64,000 nt of DNA from Ananas comosus (GCF_001540865.1 NC_033629.1:3652065-3716064); one strand, 5' to 3'. Counted from the first letter of the stretch, positions 10,764 through 23,424 are shown. Notes: a model not told the origin generated them from the sequence alone. Made by a program: numbers and translations.

Positions 10764-12158
10764 AAAGTACTGAAAGGACCACAGGGAAGTTCGTCCCTTC
10801 ACACAATCACACTCCAAGCGCAACTTGCCATAGATTAATTGTGTTAGTCACTCTCCTTCCTGTTTCGTCGCTTCGAGTAAGGTGTCCATTGAATATACGA
10901 CTGTTTCTCTCATAATAAAAATTTAACATTAAATTTAATATTTTAGTAGTATAAAGTCTTTAAAAAATTATACTTTCAATCAAAGAATAGAAAATGCAAT
11001 TTTTTTTTAAAAAAAGTCACTCTATGTAAGATACCCTAGAAAATTAATTTTTAAAGGATTCTAATTTACCTAATTTTTATTAAACTATATTAGTTGACTA
11101 TAATTTTATATCTCAAAATGTGAGTTTACAATAGAAGATTATAATCAAAGATTAAATTCGAAATGTGAGTTTAAAATAGTATTAAAATTAAAATAGTGAA
11201 CTAAATTAGTTCACTATAATTATATAGCAATTATAATGAAAATTAAAATAGTGAACTAAAATAGCGAACTAAAATTAGTTCATTGTAATCATAGAAAGCT
11301 AATTAAATTTTGTTCACTAAAATTAAGAATAAAATGAAAAAGATAAATTTATAGCAATTATAATGTATAGACAATATTCAACATAAATTCAAACACTAAT
11401 CTTTGATTATAATTCTAACATAAAATTCAATTGTAAACTCAAATTCTGAATTTAATCTTTGATTATAATTTCAAATCTATAATTTATTGAATTTAATGCA
11501 TAGGCTGAGAGTTTTTATCACCCTAGTTACTTTTCTAATAAAAAATAAATAAAATTTATTTTATGTAAATCTCAGAAAGCTGAAAATTAAAAATACACTA
11601 AATTTAATTTTTAAGTTTAAATTTTATTAAACTGCTATATATCTAGAAGTTAAATTAATTAGAGGATTTTATAATCAGTATTCAAATTGAATGTCTTTTA
11701 GAATTTTTTTATATCACAAAAATTTACACTTGATTGTATAATTAATACTTTAGTTCAAGTTTTAAGTTCAAATTCGAATCAAATTAGAATTTTGATAACT
11801 AATTGTATATTCAAAATTTAATCTCAAATTCAATAACTTTTACAATAAATAAAACGAAGGGTATAATTGTAATTACACATACCTACCGACAAAGAGGTGG
11901 GGAGAGACGAAATCAACAAAAATATTTGCTTATAATAATAAGAATAGATTTTTTATTCTTTTTTTTCCTACCCTCTGTATTTTTTTTGCTATCGCGCTCT
12001 TTCCCTCGCCCTTTTCTGTAGCTACCGCTCTCGCCTGATGCGCTCTCCCACCTCATCGTCCTGAAATTCTTTTGTACCCTCGTTGCCATCACCATTCGCG
12101 GCCATGCACTCCGCCGCAAGCTTACTTTCATGATTTATGCTATATTTGTTAAGAAAAA
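10764..12158. other. AT-rich intergenic DNA with a degenerate inverted repeat
   Basis: There is no clear gene. Motifs such as TAGTTCACTATAATTAT recur around 11090-11290. The segment near 11138-11180 reappears inverted near 11410-11470 (TTTAATCTTTGATTATAAT), suggesting an old fold-back MITE. Near 12022-12105 on the minus strand, a 27-codon frame (MAANGDGNEGTKEF...) with non-AT-rich codons could be a leftover coding exon, but nothing supports its expression. Confidence 0.5.
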
Positions 12159-14623
12159 TGTCACGCCCCGGATTACACTTTACCCGGGCACGCCGACAAA
12201 TCCGCCGTACACAAAGGAATTTCCCCTGTATACGAAGCGATAGCTGTACCTGTAAATCAAACACTACTACGAACAGTAGTAGGGAGCTGCTAGAGAAAAC
12301 TGAAACTAAACCAACTGAGTTTCATATACATAGTCCAAATCCAAAATACAAAGCAACTCGCACTGGCGAATTAGGTCCACTATGTACATAAACTCGAAAC
12401 AAAACATCTACTTGCAGTAGGGGCACCTCTAGCTCAGCACGTCGGGTAGGGCTCTAACTCGCGACGCCCTTACCTCGATCCTGGTCCGCAGACGGTGCAG
12501 CAGCCGGAACCTGTGGCTCTGCAAAACATAGGTAACAACTGGGCGTGAGAACTACTGTAAAAACAAGTAGTCCTCAGTGGGTACCGCCCAAAACAACATC
12601 GGTCACCCACTAAGTCTACAGAAGGGAGCAAGAATAGAAGGAAAGTAGGAAGCACACTCTACCGCTATCATCCACTACACTATCATGCTCTACACTAACC
12701 AACTGTAGGAAATGTCAAATCTGACCCAATCCAAATCGCGACTGTAGCCAAATACCGTCGCCGGGACTGTGAATACACCCGTCCCTGCCCCGCTGGATAT
12801 CGGCTCTATCACACTCACTGAGTTACCAGTGGAGAGCAAAGAAAAGGGGGCTCACTGGCATGAGCAAAAGACACCAACGCAAAAGCACAGAGCCTTGAAT
12901 CCGGAGTGGCACTCGTAAAGGGCAGCCATCTACCCAACGAAAGATATGCAACGACGATATAGCTCTGATACGAGATCAATAGGCATCCAACAATAGCACA
13001 AAGTCAAAGTTATCGACTCAAAAAATTGGTCTAAAAACAACAGGTAAGTGCACCTACGGACAAATCTACAGCCAAAAAAAAAAGGCAAATGATCGGATCA
13101 CCAGAAATAACAAAAAAATAAATAGAACAAGAGAAAAAAAAACGAACAGAAATCAAAACAGAAAACGACATATGACGAACATGTAAAATCACTCGACGAA
13201 ACCAAGCAAGAGTGTAAAAATCAATTTCTAAAAAAAACTATACTAGGAAAAAGAATAAGTGCGTCTCAGGAGAAACTGCCCGACAGAATACAAATTATTC
13301 TAACGGACTCCTAAGAGCATAATTAGAGATTAAAAAGAATATAAATAAAAAAAAAAAAAAAGAGAGATGGACAGGTCACAAAAATACGCAGGTTTTCATA
13401 ATTCAATTTCCAAGTCCAAAATGTAAATAATCTAATTTAAAAATGATAAATATGAATCGAAATTCAGATGTTAACATTAAATAAACAAATAATCATGGAA
13501 ATTTTGAGCATACTTAATTCCGAATCAAGATTTAAGTAATGTAGCACCATAAGAAACTTAGGAAGTAACAAAGCAAGGATTGTAAACCACCATCGCAACG
13601 CTGAATTCCCAGGCAGACGGAAAACACTCCCCTCAGCTAGCGACACAACCTGCTGGGAAAATCGAAAAAAAACAGGTAAAAAAAAAAAAAACCGATAATT
13701 TCTCAGACCAATCGAAAAAGACTAAACTCCAAGCTATCACGTCGACAAAATTCACAAATTCAGTCCAAAATAAAACAGCAAAGGAAAAAAAGAGAAGAAG
13801 AGAAAAAGGGATTATCGAACCAAGCTAAACACTCACAAAAAAAATACGCAAAAGTAAGGGATTGTGAGATCCTCTCGAGTCCCGATCCAACGAGCCAAGT
13901 CTCGTCGCAATCGATGTCATAACGTCCGAGAAACGAGCCAAAATACAAACAGTCGAACAGGTGAAATTCAGCAAAAACGTCTCTTCGCAGATTGAAAGTA
14001 AAGTAAGAATTGCCAAAATCAAAGAAATGCTGATATCTCACCTCGACAAAACGACACCCTGCGGACAGGCAAAACCGGGAAAACCTCCGCTCGCCGGCCT
14101 CCTCGTGTACCACCGGTGTCAACACGTGCTCGACGGTTCCGCGCGACAACGTCGGCGAACGGATTTCAACAGAGCTCTGCCCGGATCGACCAGCTAGAGA
14201 GCAGAGAGTGAGAGAAGGACCAGCTAAGAACACTCATCTAAGAGCTCTACGCCTGTATATAGAAGACATACTTAGGTAGGGAACCGTGGTGAGGACCAAA
14301 CGAGGGAGAGAAAAGACCAAAACACCCGTTCACCTACCCTGGATGTACCGGTACACGGGATCGCGCGTAACGGTTACAGGAGCCAACCCGAGAGCCAGTA
14401 CCGCGCAAATCAGCCAAGATAGTTTTGTACCGGTTACACATTGCTGCGGTGTACGGTACAACCGAGCAGGAAAATCTGCATATTTGCAGATTTTTCGCTG
14501 AAGGTGCTCTGTCAGTTTCGCGGGTCCTTTTTGCGTCTATTGACGCAACGCGGACTCGGCTTTCCCGACACTGTCCAGAGCTGCCGACAACGCCTCCAAT
14601 TCTGGAACACAGGAGATCTCACA
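12159..14623 (-). repeat. 3' LTR of the minus-strand gypsy element
   Basis: On the minus strand it starts TGTGAGATCTCC (14623) and ends GGGGCGTGACA (12159): 2465 bp with TG and CA ends. A TATA-like box (CTATATAC on the minus strand) lies near 14255-14262 and could mark the transcription start. Its tail aligns with the 1.6-kb LTR of the other element, but its upstream part is longer and different. Long frames inside it, such as 13760-14233, look spurious. Confidence 0.82.
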
Positions 14624-14637
14624 TCCTCCCCCAGCTT
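14624..14637 (-). other. Polypurine tract of the minus-strand gypsy element
   Basis: On the minus strand AAGCTGGGGGAGGA lies directly against the LTR start. It is preceded by a GACGAAAGC block like that before the PPT of the other element. It fixes the LTR boundary. Confidence 0.82.
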
Positions 14638-14639
14638 AC

Positions 14640-17600
14640 TGAAAGCTTTCGTCACCGCGAAACTGAAACATCCCTGCCAGGCATCAAACAATATAGGATA
14701 AGCTTCCTCATCACCGTCTCAGACTCCAAAGATCGACTCAAAAAAAAACCGCCTCATCATGATTTACTCAATACAACCTTTTTCACATACGGGATTACCG
14801 CGAATTGCGCAATGTTGTTTCGTATCATCCGGAAAAGCAAGAATCCGCAACGGAAATCGAATCCTCGTAAACTCAGCATTCCTCGCCAATCTGAGGTGGA
14901 AGTGAAGTCAAATCACGTTGAGAGGGTGTCAACAAGTACTCCTCAGTTGCCTGAGACGTGGAAAAAACATCATGGATGCCAGCAATGCTCGCGGGGGTAG
15001 AGTAATCTGCTAAGCAACCGGTTCGATACGCTATCAATACCTCGAAAGGGCCTACAAACGGTGACTGAAGTTTCCAGGTACTCCAAATCGTTGAATCCCT
15101 CTGGACGGCGAGACTTTTTAAAGAAAAAACATGCATCCCCAACAGAAAAATCCAAGTTTCGTCTCGAGTATCGGGCTGATAGATCCATCTGGTCAGGCTG
15201 CTGAGCAGAGAGGCGGGGAGGGGTGGACAATGTAAAAAGAGTGTCGATCGACGATTCACATTATTCCTAGACCTCGCTAGTAAAATCTCAGGGTCCAAAG
15301 TGTCCTACCGACAACAATATACCCACATTCACCCAAAAAAACAAAGGGGATCGACATCTGCCGTCAACAAAAAACCAATACAACGCATCAAACGGGAGCA
15401 TCTGGATGCTCGCTTTGATAGCTGAATTGTTGTACCTGCAACTCAACCCAAGTCTCAATGCCGATTACAGCCGCTCTTCTCCAAAAGATGAGAGTGCCCT
15501 CAAGCATGTCCTCTCAGCGTCCTGATATGGTACCGCTCTGACAAACAAAAACTGAAACCATCTGTCTGTGGGGTTGGACGCCGTGCTGAATGCAGCTGTG
15601 TACCCAAGGCTGTCTGCAAATCCTCAGAAATGTGATACAAACTCGGTGTCTCTGTTGATATAATGCGACACTGGCACGCCGTGCAGCTAATATTCACCAA
15701 GTATAGCTGCGCAGTCTCTCCTAGACCCAGGTGTCTGAACCGGTAGGAAGGTGAGCGACTTGGTCAGTTGTCAGCTATCACCCAAATGCGTCGTAGCACC
15801 TGCGCTATGTCAGGACAATCAAGACGGAAGTCCATGTGATTGCTCCATTCATTCGGGGAACTGGCGACTCTGAAGACTTGGCCAGCAGGCACTGATGCTC
15901 GGCTTCAGCTGTTGGCAAGTCAACACTGAGCCAATATCTGCCAATGTTCTCTTCATTTCAGGTGCCACTAGACTGGCTTTAAGATTTTATACATTTTGTT
16001 CCCAGGTTGAACCGTATATGCGGGATACAATGAGCCTCTCTCAAAAATATCCGATGAACTCGGATCTACGGCAACACAAGTCTGGTCTGTACCGTTAGTA
16101 CTCCTCGAATGTCCAAAGCAATCCTCAGTATGCCCCTTTCTGTGCTCTCTTAATCTCACAGTGCGGATCTCACTCTGTTTCCTTTCGGATCCTATCACAA
16201 GATGGCAGCTAGTACTTAGAGACATCAGCCTCGCCGTAACCCAGGGGTACTATCTCGGAGTCGAGCCGCTGTAGTCCTCGAGTGATCGGGGTCTCTGCTC
16301 AGTAATCACATACTTCAAGCTATGCACTGCCTTCACTGCTCAACGCATCTGCCACACATTCGCCTTGCCGGGATGATACTGGGCATACTGATGTCATTTA
16401 ATCTCAGCAACTCCAAACACCGCGCGCTGTTCAATTCAACTCACTTATGGTGTGAACAGATACTTGGACTTTTCTGATCAGTAAAAAATCTGCAGTGCTC
16501 GCCGTTACAAGTAATGCCGCCAGAGCTACAAAAGTAAAAATCACCGCGCGCAAGCTGCCAAACAGTCATGAGTAGGTAATTCTTATCTTATCGCTTTAAC
16601 TGCCGTGAAGATAAGCAATCACAACCTCCATGCACTGCATCAGGACGCATACCAAGATCCACTGTGCGATTGCATCACTTAGAGTCACAAATCTTTCGCC
16701 CTACAAGGCAAGGGCAAGGATAGAGAGCGACATCAACTCAATCTCAACTCGTCAAAACTCTCTGCTGACAGTCGGTCGCTCCAGCAAACGGAAATCCCGT
16801 TCCGTGTCAGAGCGCAGGAGCGGGTAGTAGAAAGCTCGCGAAGCTTCACAAACGACGGTAATATACCCTACGGTTCCCAGGAAAGCTCGTTACCTCAGAG
16901 TAACGTCGTCGGTTAGGCCACATCTCGGAATCGCCTCAATCTTTCTTCGGGTCCACTTGCTACGGCCTTCAGCTGAAATACGTGGCCCTAATGAAAGCAA
17001 CTCGAGCAGAATCGCACTTTGTTAACTTGGATACAACTTCATTCTCTGCGCAGAGCATGTAGCACAATCCTCAAGTGCTCCTCATGCTCAGCATCATCTC
17101 CGGGAGTAATCAGCGATTATTCGTCGTGAAGATACCACAAAACCTATCCAAGAACGCTTAACACTCTGTTCATCAAATCATGAAGGCGGCAGGGATTCGG
17201 TCAATCAAAAGGCTACCGTTGAACTATATGCCGGTACCGAGTCCGAAAAGCCGATCTTTGGGAACATGCCTCGGCCTCACCTTCAGCTTGGTGTAACTAA
17301 CTGGAGATCAATCTTCGAAAAGAACAAGATCCTTGACAGCTGTTCGAAATTAGATCATCAATTGGCGGCGACAGAGGATCACTTTGTCTTTGTATGGTCA
17401 CTTTATTAGCTCCGGGTAATCCACACATAACCTGGGCGAACCATCCTTCTTCTTTACAAATAACACCGATGCGCTCCCAAGGCGACCACACCTGGGGTCT
17501 ACCAATCTCTTCCATCAGATCCTGAAGTTGCGCTTTTAGCTCTCTCAGCTCTAGCCGGTGCCATCCTGTAAGGTACCTTTGAGATTGGTGAGTACCAGCG

Positions 17601-18250
17601 AACTACATCAATTTCACAAAATCAATCTCCCTCCTCGGCGGCTGAATGTCCGTCAACTCAGGGGGAAACAATCGAAAACTCGCGGTATATGGAGATGTAC
17701 TCGAGTCTCGGCGCCGCGTAAGGTACCTCCACAACTGTCGCTAGGAATAAGCGATGACCACTGCCTCGCATTCTGTCGAAGCCCTCGCGAAGATATCAAG
17801 TGGCAAACATCGGCTCCATGCACTCTTGAAGTAAATCCTCCTGGCCTGGCTCGACGTAACGTCACCGTACTCGCTCCACAGTCAGATCGTGGCATAGTAC
17901 GCACCGCAAGCATCCATACGAAGTACTACGTCAAAGGTCCTGCACTGCCCTAAAACAACAGCCTGTCTGCGGCATGATCAAGAGTCTAACTGCCACCCGA
18001 CAGGACAACAACACTCTGTACACGCTGCCAAGACATATGGTGGGGATCTGCACCTTCGTCCTGAGACAACGCTCCGCTAACTCTGAACATGAAAAATGCA
18101 AATGCTCGGCTAACCAAAGGAATTGTGATGGCACCGGTATCAAAACGAGTGCGAACTCTAATGTCAAAAATAAAGTGATTACTGCCACCCTCGGTCGCTG
18201 TGATAGAGTCCTCCACCTGGCTGGTAGACCCTGCACTCGGAGCCTGCGAT
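14640..18250 (-). pseudogene. Gypsy pol remnant, indel-rich
   Basis: Minus-strand fragments in changing frames match the pol of the 2.4-10.8 kb element. These are an integrase C-terminal part with VGPFEVL and AGIHDVF (14873-15298), the integrase core zone (about 15300-15900), an integrase N-terminal and linker zone with YTVQPGNKMYK (about 15970-16225), the RNase H zone (about 16250-16600), the RT zone with VSPWERIGV and NKVTIQRQSDPLSPPIDDL (17297-17515 and nearby), and a protease remnant with RVRTRFDTGA (about 18130-18190). The frame changes every few dozen codons. The damage is mostly small insertions and deletions, unlike the substitution-type damage in the other copy. Confidence 0.8.
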
Positions 18251-18395
18251 TGTCGCCGTCATCGACCGCGGCACAACGATCTATCCTCCTTAGCGGTAGC
18301 GTCGGTGCTGGTCCGTAAACTGCTGTTGGTGCTGGGTGCATGCCGATGCTTGATGACAGCGTGGCTGGAGATGCGCTCGGGCGGACAAGCTGCCC

Positions 18396-19740
18396 TCATG
18401 GTCCGGCTGGACCCATCCGTAGCAATTTGCCTTTTTTTATCGCACTGCCGAGGCAGTGTGGTCCCACGCAGCAATCATACACATATGCATCCTCTTGAGT
18501 CTGCCCCTGCTGACGGATCCCCTGCAAATGCTGACGCCCGAAAGACCCACGACCCTGAGAACGTGATTCATGGAGTTCGGCGGACGTCTGCTGGCTCGGA
18601 CTGCCCTCCGTCATCTTTTGGAAAGGGGCGACTTCTGTCCTGTGACCCTGCCCCACGGCCTGAGTCCTCTCCTGCAGCGACACTCACCTCTCTCACCCAT
18701 AGGGGCCTGCTCTATGGACGCATCTAGGAGGGTCCTCGCCTCTCACGCCCGCACGTTAACTGAAAGATGTCTGGTCTAGCCGCTGCTCGAACATGAATAC
18801 CCTGTGGCTCGTTCTCTGGCCGCCAAATGGTACACAGTTCAGGAAGTCGAGTAAACTCCGAAGATACTGCTTGCACTGGGCCGATATCCTGCTGAATGCC
18901 TCTCAATCCCTCCTCGAGCCTTCTGCTTCACACTGTTAGAAAGAACATCCCCAAACAATGCATTCAACAGAACTGTCCAACTCAGCTGACGCCAGCCGAC
19001 AGAGCCCCTGGTCTCGCCTAGTTTCTCGCCACCAGTCACATTGGAGCTCACTGCTAGACAGTGTACTCCCAGGGGTACCTGCTCCCCCTCTGGAACGAAC
19101 AGATCCTCGAATAACTTCTCCATCGCACTGACCCATCCCTCAACAATCCAGGCCTCAGTGCCTCTGCCATCGAAGATCGGTGGATCAAATCGGTGAAAAC
19201 GAGCTAACCTCTCCGTCCACCGCTCCTGCTCGGCCTCAGTCAACGGTACTGGCCCCCTAGCAGGCGCAACTGGCGCTACTGGGACTGCTGCCGATGGAGG
19301 AACTGCTGCAGCTGGTGCTGTCACTGGAGTAGTCGGGGGTGGAACTGGCGACTCAGGTGCCCTCGGTACAGAACTCGGTGGCTGAGCTATCCTCTCACAC
19401 AACCTTTGCAATAGCTCCCCATGTTGTCTCGTAACCTCAGTCAGGGCAGCCAACTGCGCACTCAGATCAAGGGGTGCGCTAGTCTCTGGTCGCGCACTCG
19501 GCTCCACAACAGTGGGTACACTCGCCTCCATCACCGGCTCTCCTTTGAGAATCGCAGGGATGTCTCCGTCCTCACCCTCATGAGCGACAGCGACCACCGC
19601 CTCAGCCACGATCTCATCACCTCTGTCAACTCCTCCCTCACCCGTACCTGCTCTGTGTCCTCTTTCTCCTGCGTCGGCGGAGGCGACGTCATCCTTGTTA
19701 CTGTCGTCGAGAACCGTGGAGGCGGTGAAGAAGGTGATGA
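18396..19740 (-). pseudogene. Gypsy gag remnant
   Basis: On the minus strand about 190 codons are readable, from VLDDSNKDDVASADAGE near 19710 to VPLGVHCLA near 19050. They cover the Pro/Ala-rich region and the start of the gag core. A frameshift follows in the core. A degraded zinc-knuckle zone (VYDCCVGPHCLGS) lies near 18440-18490. The N-terminal part is much better preserved than its pol. Confidence 0.82.
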
Positions 19741-19924
19741 GGGTCAGAGAGAAGAAAAATAACGAGAGGAAAAAAAAGAGATAACAAGGAATAAGAATAT
19801 CTTGATCAGTATACTGAAAATTCAGTTCAAATCTGTAAATTCTAAAATAGTAGTCTTTTTTTTTGCAAAAATGCAAAATTGATAAATTTTTTATGCAAAA
19901 AGATTTTTTTTTTGAGCAATACTA

Positions 19925-20077
19925 GTTGTACGCCTCCAAAGGAATATAAGATATACATCTCACCCATCCAAGGGTGGAGACTTCATCACTAGTCATATTG
20001 ATGTGACTAGTGGAGTACACCCCACTCTTGGATGGATGGAGTATGAGTCCTACACCCCTTTGGGGGGGGGGTACAAC
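19925..20077. repeat. Short inverted-repeat element (MITE-like)
   Basis: The ends GTTGTAC and GTACAAC are inverted repeats. The inner arms continue imperfectly (CTCCAAAGG with CCTTTGGGG, CATCCAAGGGTGG with CACTCTTGGATGG). The centre holds a second palindrome (ACTAGTCA and TGACTAGT). There is no coding content, and T-runs flank it. Confidence 0.7.
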
Positions 20078-20364
20078 TTTTTTTTTTTCATTTTTTTTAT
20101 TTTTTTTTATGCATGATTGTTCATCTATATGATCCTATACATGACTGGGTTATTACAAATTCTCCCTATCTAGCCTCTAATGTCCTCAATCATTCTCATA
20201 ATTTCAAATCAATAGGTGATATGAGACCTATCTCAGGTTTCCGATAAAATAAAATGGCCAATCCATTAGCACGATTTGTTGGGCCTAATTACATACATAG
20301 TAGAATTATCAGATAATATGGGGCTCATCTCGCACTTTTCATTAGTAATATAGCTTCGATATTA

Positions 20365-20531
20365 CCGACCGTCCCTAGAGCAAGTGACAAAGAGCTTGGT
20401 AGTTGGTATCCGAGGTCCTAAGTTCGAATTCTAGTTGATTCACATTTCTAGCTAAGTTTATTTCTAAATGAAATAAACGAAGCGGGTAGCGTGCTACCTA
20501 TCTCTCTCTCAAAAAAAATATATATATATAT
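20365..20531 (+). mobile_element. tRNA-derived SINE, copy 1
   Basis: The 167-bp body is flanked by the 17-bp direct repeat ATATAGCTTCGATATTA (20348-20364 and 20532-20548). Its head has pol III promoter-like boxes: an A-box-like segment at about 20384-20402 and a B-box-like AGTTCGAATTC at 20421-20431. Its tail contains the perfect hairpin GGTAGC-GT-GCTACC (20485-20498), then CTCTCTC and an A/TA tail. A copy with the same design lies at 56971-57128. SINEs encode nothing and borrow LINE enzymes. Confidence 0.88.
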
Positions 20532-20548
20532 ATATAGCTTCGATATTA

Positions 20549-20863
20549 AGTTTAACGACTCAGTTTATCAGTAATAATAATTCGTCAAATCCAAACTATC
20601 GGCCCAAAATATTTAGATTCATTGACATAAAAAATTCAACATCACAAGTTAATATGAGACCTATCTCATACTTATGCCTTGAAACTTTGATCCTGATACT
20701 TAATAAAACTGCATACGAGATTAGTGGAATAAATATTGAACTTAATTTAAGTAATAATTTAAACTAGTGTAGTGACCCGCACAATGCGGCGGGTAAGTAA
20801 TATTCGAATATTTTTAGGTATATTTATAGAATCTTTGATCTATATTATGCTGTGATAAAAGCC
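20549..20863. other. Intergenic, AT-rich with one GC hairpin
   Basis: There is no gene. Near 20772-20795 a short GC-rich imperfect hairpin (GACCCGCACAATGCGGCGGGT) interrupts AT-rich DNA. It resembles hairpins near the ends of some plant transposons, but no element could be delimited. Confidence 0.35.
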
Positions 20864-21355
20864 TAGTTAGTTAATTCGCGATTAATACGCGAATAATTCG
20901 CGTACTTTTAAAAATACGAATTAAACGGGGCGTCCCGTATTTTTTCAAAAAATTAGGAAAAAAACGCGATTTTTTTCTCAAAAATAATTATTCGCCAATT
21001 ATTCGCGATTAGCGAATAAATCGCCCAAAAAATCGGCGATCGGCCGAGGGTCGCGTCGTCGCCGCTCGCGTCATCGTCATCCTCCGCCGCCCTCGCCGGC
21101 GCCGGGAGCAAGGGCCACGGCTGCGGATCCTGTCTCGTCGCCGCTCACGTCGTCGTCATCCTCCGCCGCCCTCGCCGGTGCCGGGAGCAACGCATGCTGC
21201 GGATCCCGTCTCCGCCTCGCAGAAAAAAAAAGATGAACAGGAAAAAAATCGAGGCTCATAAGGCATGGATGGGTGCACGCGTCCACGAGGCCATTTCCAC
21301 CTCGTGACTGCATGAGGGGAGGTCCACACTGGACCTGTGGACCTCCCTCTCTTAA

Positions 21356-21424
<69 letters not shown>

Positions 21425-21841
21425 TATATATCATTTATTATATATATATTTATTATTTTATTTTTATATAGAAATATTTATATGATATTTTATTTAAAAT
21501 TTGAAATTATTTATTAATTTTTAAATATAATAAATCTATAATGAATTATTATTATATATGTTTCTTATTAATCATATCGAACTGAATATATTTAATTTAT
21601 ATATAAAAATTATAATAATAATATATATAGTATATTAATTATTATATATTTAATATATAGCCGAACTTTTGATCCCGAATTTTTAATTGGTGAACGTATA
21701 ATACCCGTATAAATCACGTATCCGAATAATTACCGAATCCGTTTTTTAGCCGTATTTTTTAACAAATTTAAAAATTAAAAAACGAATTTTATTCGAATTA
21801 TACCCGTACCGAATTTTTGCTGAATCCGAATTAACTAACTA
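20864..21841. mobile_element. Non-autonomous TIR element, TAGTTAG family, copy 1
   Basis: The 978-bp segment starts TAGTTAGTTAATTCG and ends CGAATTAACTAACTA, an exact 15-bp terminal inverted repeat. The subterminal parts are rich in ATTCG-type motifs. It carries a GC-rich cargo (21057-21345) and a long TA microsatellite (about 21355-21470). A second copy lies at 41772-42366. No transposase is visible and the target duplication is unclear. Confidence 0.72.
21057..21214. repeat. GC-rich tandem duplication, 79-bp unit
   Basis: CGTCGCCGCTCGCGTC at 21057 recurs as CGTCGCCGCTCACGTC at 21136, each followed by a CCTCCGCCGCCCTCGCCGG block. It is an island of high GC within an AT-rich TIR element. It may be captured host DNA, but no protein is recognised. 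Confidence 0.75.
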
Positions 21842-23134
21842 TGGATCAAAGTAAGTATATATGCAGTGAGCCATCAGATTTCAGGAATAAATATGCAACA
21901 CTTAATATGTAAAAAAAAAAAAGTATTGTGACCTCTTCAACTATAGGCCATTTTTATATATGTCGTGGAAAGATCAACATTCTCTCAATTTTGTGTTATT
22001 TTGTTTAAATACATGTAGAAATTAAAAATCATATATATATAAAAGTATTATTTGTTGCAAAGATAATCTAAAAGAAATTCAATACATAAATACAATTTAT
22101 TTTGCAAACAAATCATATATAAAAGCATTATGATTAGTAGCACTGAAAAAAAAAATCGTCTAATAAATGTTGAAATTTTTTTTTCTAAATTAGCAACCAA
22201 ATAAGATTATGTCACATATAATATCATTACAATCAGGACCAGGAAAATAAATATATTTCTAAATTTTTCGTAGTAATAAACTGGAAGGCAAAAAAAAAAT
22301 AGTATATATATAAAAATTAAACTAGAGAACTTACAACTTCTGAGACAATCATTATCAAGTATACATAGACTGTCAGTTTTCTGAAATAAAATAAACCTAT
22401 TCAGTTATTTTTAAAAAAGTAATGAGAAGCCAAATTGAATTAAAATAAAAATAAAAATTTTGAAATCAAATCAGAGACGAAAGAAATCATTATGAGAGAA
22501 ATAGAGTTTTTTTGTTGCAAATAAAATTTTTACGGAGAGATATTATAAGGCAGCAAAAAAGGACCACGGATAATGATTATAAACTATTTTCATGACCGGA
22601 GGGAATGAATAAACCGAAACGAAGCGTCGCTAACGGAAACGGTGCGACGGAAGAAGGGCCGACCATGACCTCGATCCAATATTCTGTCCAGAGAGGGAAT
22701 AGGAGTCGAAGCGGCATCTAGGAAAGTGAATGAAACGAAGCGTCGCTAACGGTAACAGCGCGACGGGAAGAAGGCCCGGCGATGAACTCGGCCCAACATT
22801 CCGTCCTGAGAGGGAACAAGAATTGGAGTGGCATCCAGAGAGATGAAGACGAAGTTAATTAAAAGTAGTTAAAGAAATTAAATGGGAAACAGACTAAGGA
22901 GGAAAAAAAATTAGTCGGCTGGGCCCCAACCACTAATCAATAATTAATAGAATAGTTTAAGATGACAGGTACGGTCCACAGATTAAGTTAAGCTAATCTT
23001 GCCACGTGGACAAAAGAGAACAGACTTTCATAAGGGTTATTGAAGATTCTCTATAATTAACAATTAAATAAATCAATAAAATAAACATAGAGGTTGGGGG
23101 CCTCCAAATTTCTTCTACTTTTTAGCTTTTTTTA
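21842..23134. other. AT-rich intergenic DNA
   Basis: There is no gene. A-runs and TATATA tracts prevail. A two-copy tandem repeat is listed separately at 22616-22847. Confidence 0.5.
22616..22847. repeat. Two-copy tandem duplication, 116-bp unit
   Basis: GAAACGAAGCGTCGCTAACGG at 22616 recurs at 22732. The units share CGACGG(G)AAGAAGG, the CGATGA-type block and GAGAGGGAA. Divergence is moderate. The sequence is GC-richer than its surroundings. Confidence 0.82.
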
Positions 23135-23424
23135 CATGTAGCCCTCTCAAATTTTTTTTTTTACAAATGACCCTAATAAATTTATATTTACATATATGGT
23201 CATTTCTTGTCATACGAGCTCATATTGGCATTTTTAAGTTGAACACAGTGATTGAATCATTGTAAAGAAACACGATGATTTGATCACCGTATTTAAATAT
23301 CGTTAGTGAATCATCGTGTTTAACTTAAATATACCACCTATGCGCTCGCTAGGTAAGAAGAGGACCATGTATATAAATATAAATATGCTATGATTATTCA
23401 TAAATTTTTTTGAGGGCCTAAATG
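23135..23424. repeat. Inverted-repeat MITE in the ALDH6B2 promoter
   Basis: Arms of about 65 bp (CATGTAGCCCTCTCAAATTT on the left, AAATTTTTTTGAGGGCCTAAATG on the right) enclose a second inverted pair (AACACAGTGATT... with ...GAATCATCGTGTT). It ends about 100 bp before the ALDH6B2 start codon, so it may lie in the promoter or leader. Confidence 0.7.

Larger units (their letters stand above)
12159..19790 (-). mobile_element. Second Ty3/gypsy element, minus strand, decayed and one-sided
   Basis: On the minus strand the order is gag (19.7 to 18.4 kb), pol (18.2 to 14.64 kb), PPT, then a 3' LTR ending at 12159. The LTR tail (12159 to about 12900) is clearly homologous to the LTR tail of the 2.4-10.8 kb element. 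Gag blocks such as LTEAEQERWTERLARF and RFDPPIFDG match it closely. No primer-binding site or second LTR was found beyond about 19790, so the 5' end is missing or unrecognisable. That boundary is approximate. Pol is fragmented over all frames. Confidence 0.88.

Noticed and set aside
13760..14233. 157-codon minus-strand frame in the LTR of the second gypsy element
   Set aside because: It lies wholly inside a defined LTR, has low-complexity Phe/Cys/Ser composition and no known motif, and overlaps other open frames in the same region.
20772..20795. Helitron 3' hairpin
   Set aside because: A GC hairpin is present, but no CTRR end or TC start fits, so the call is not supported.
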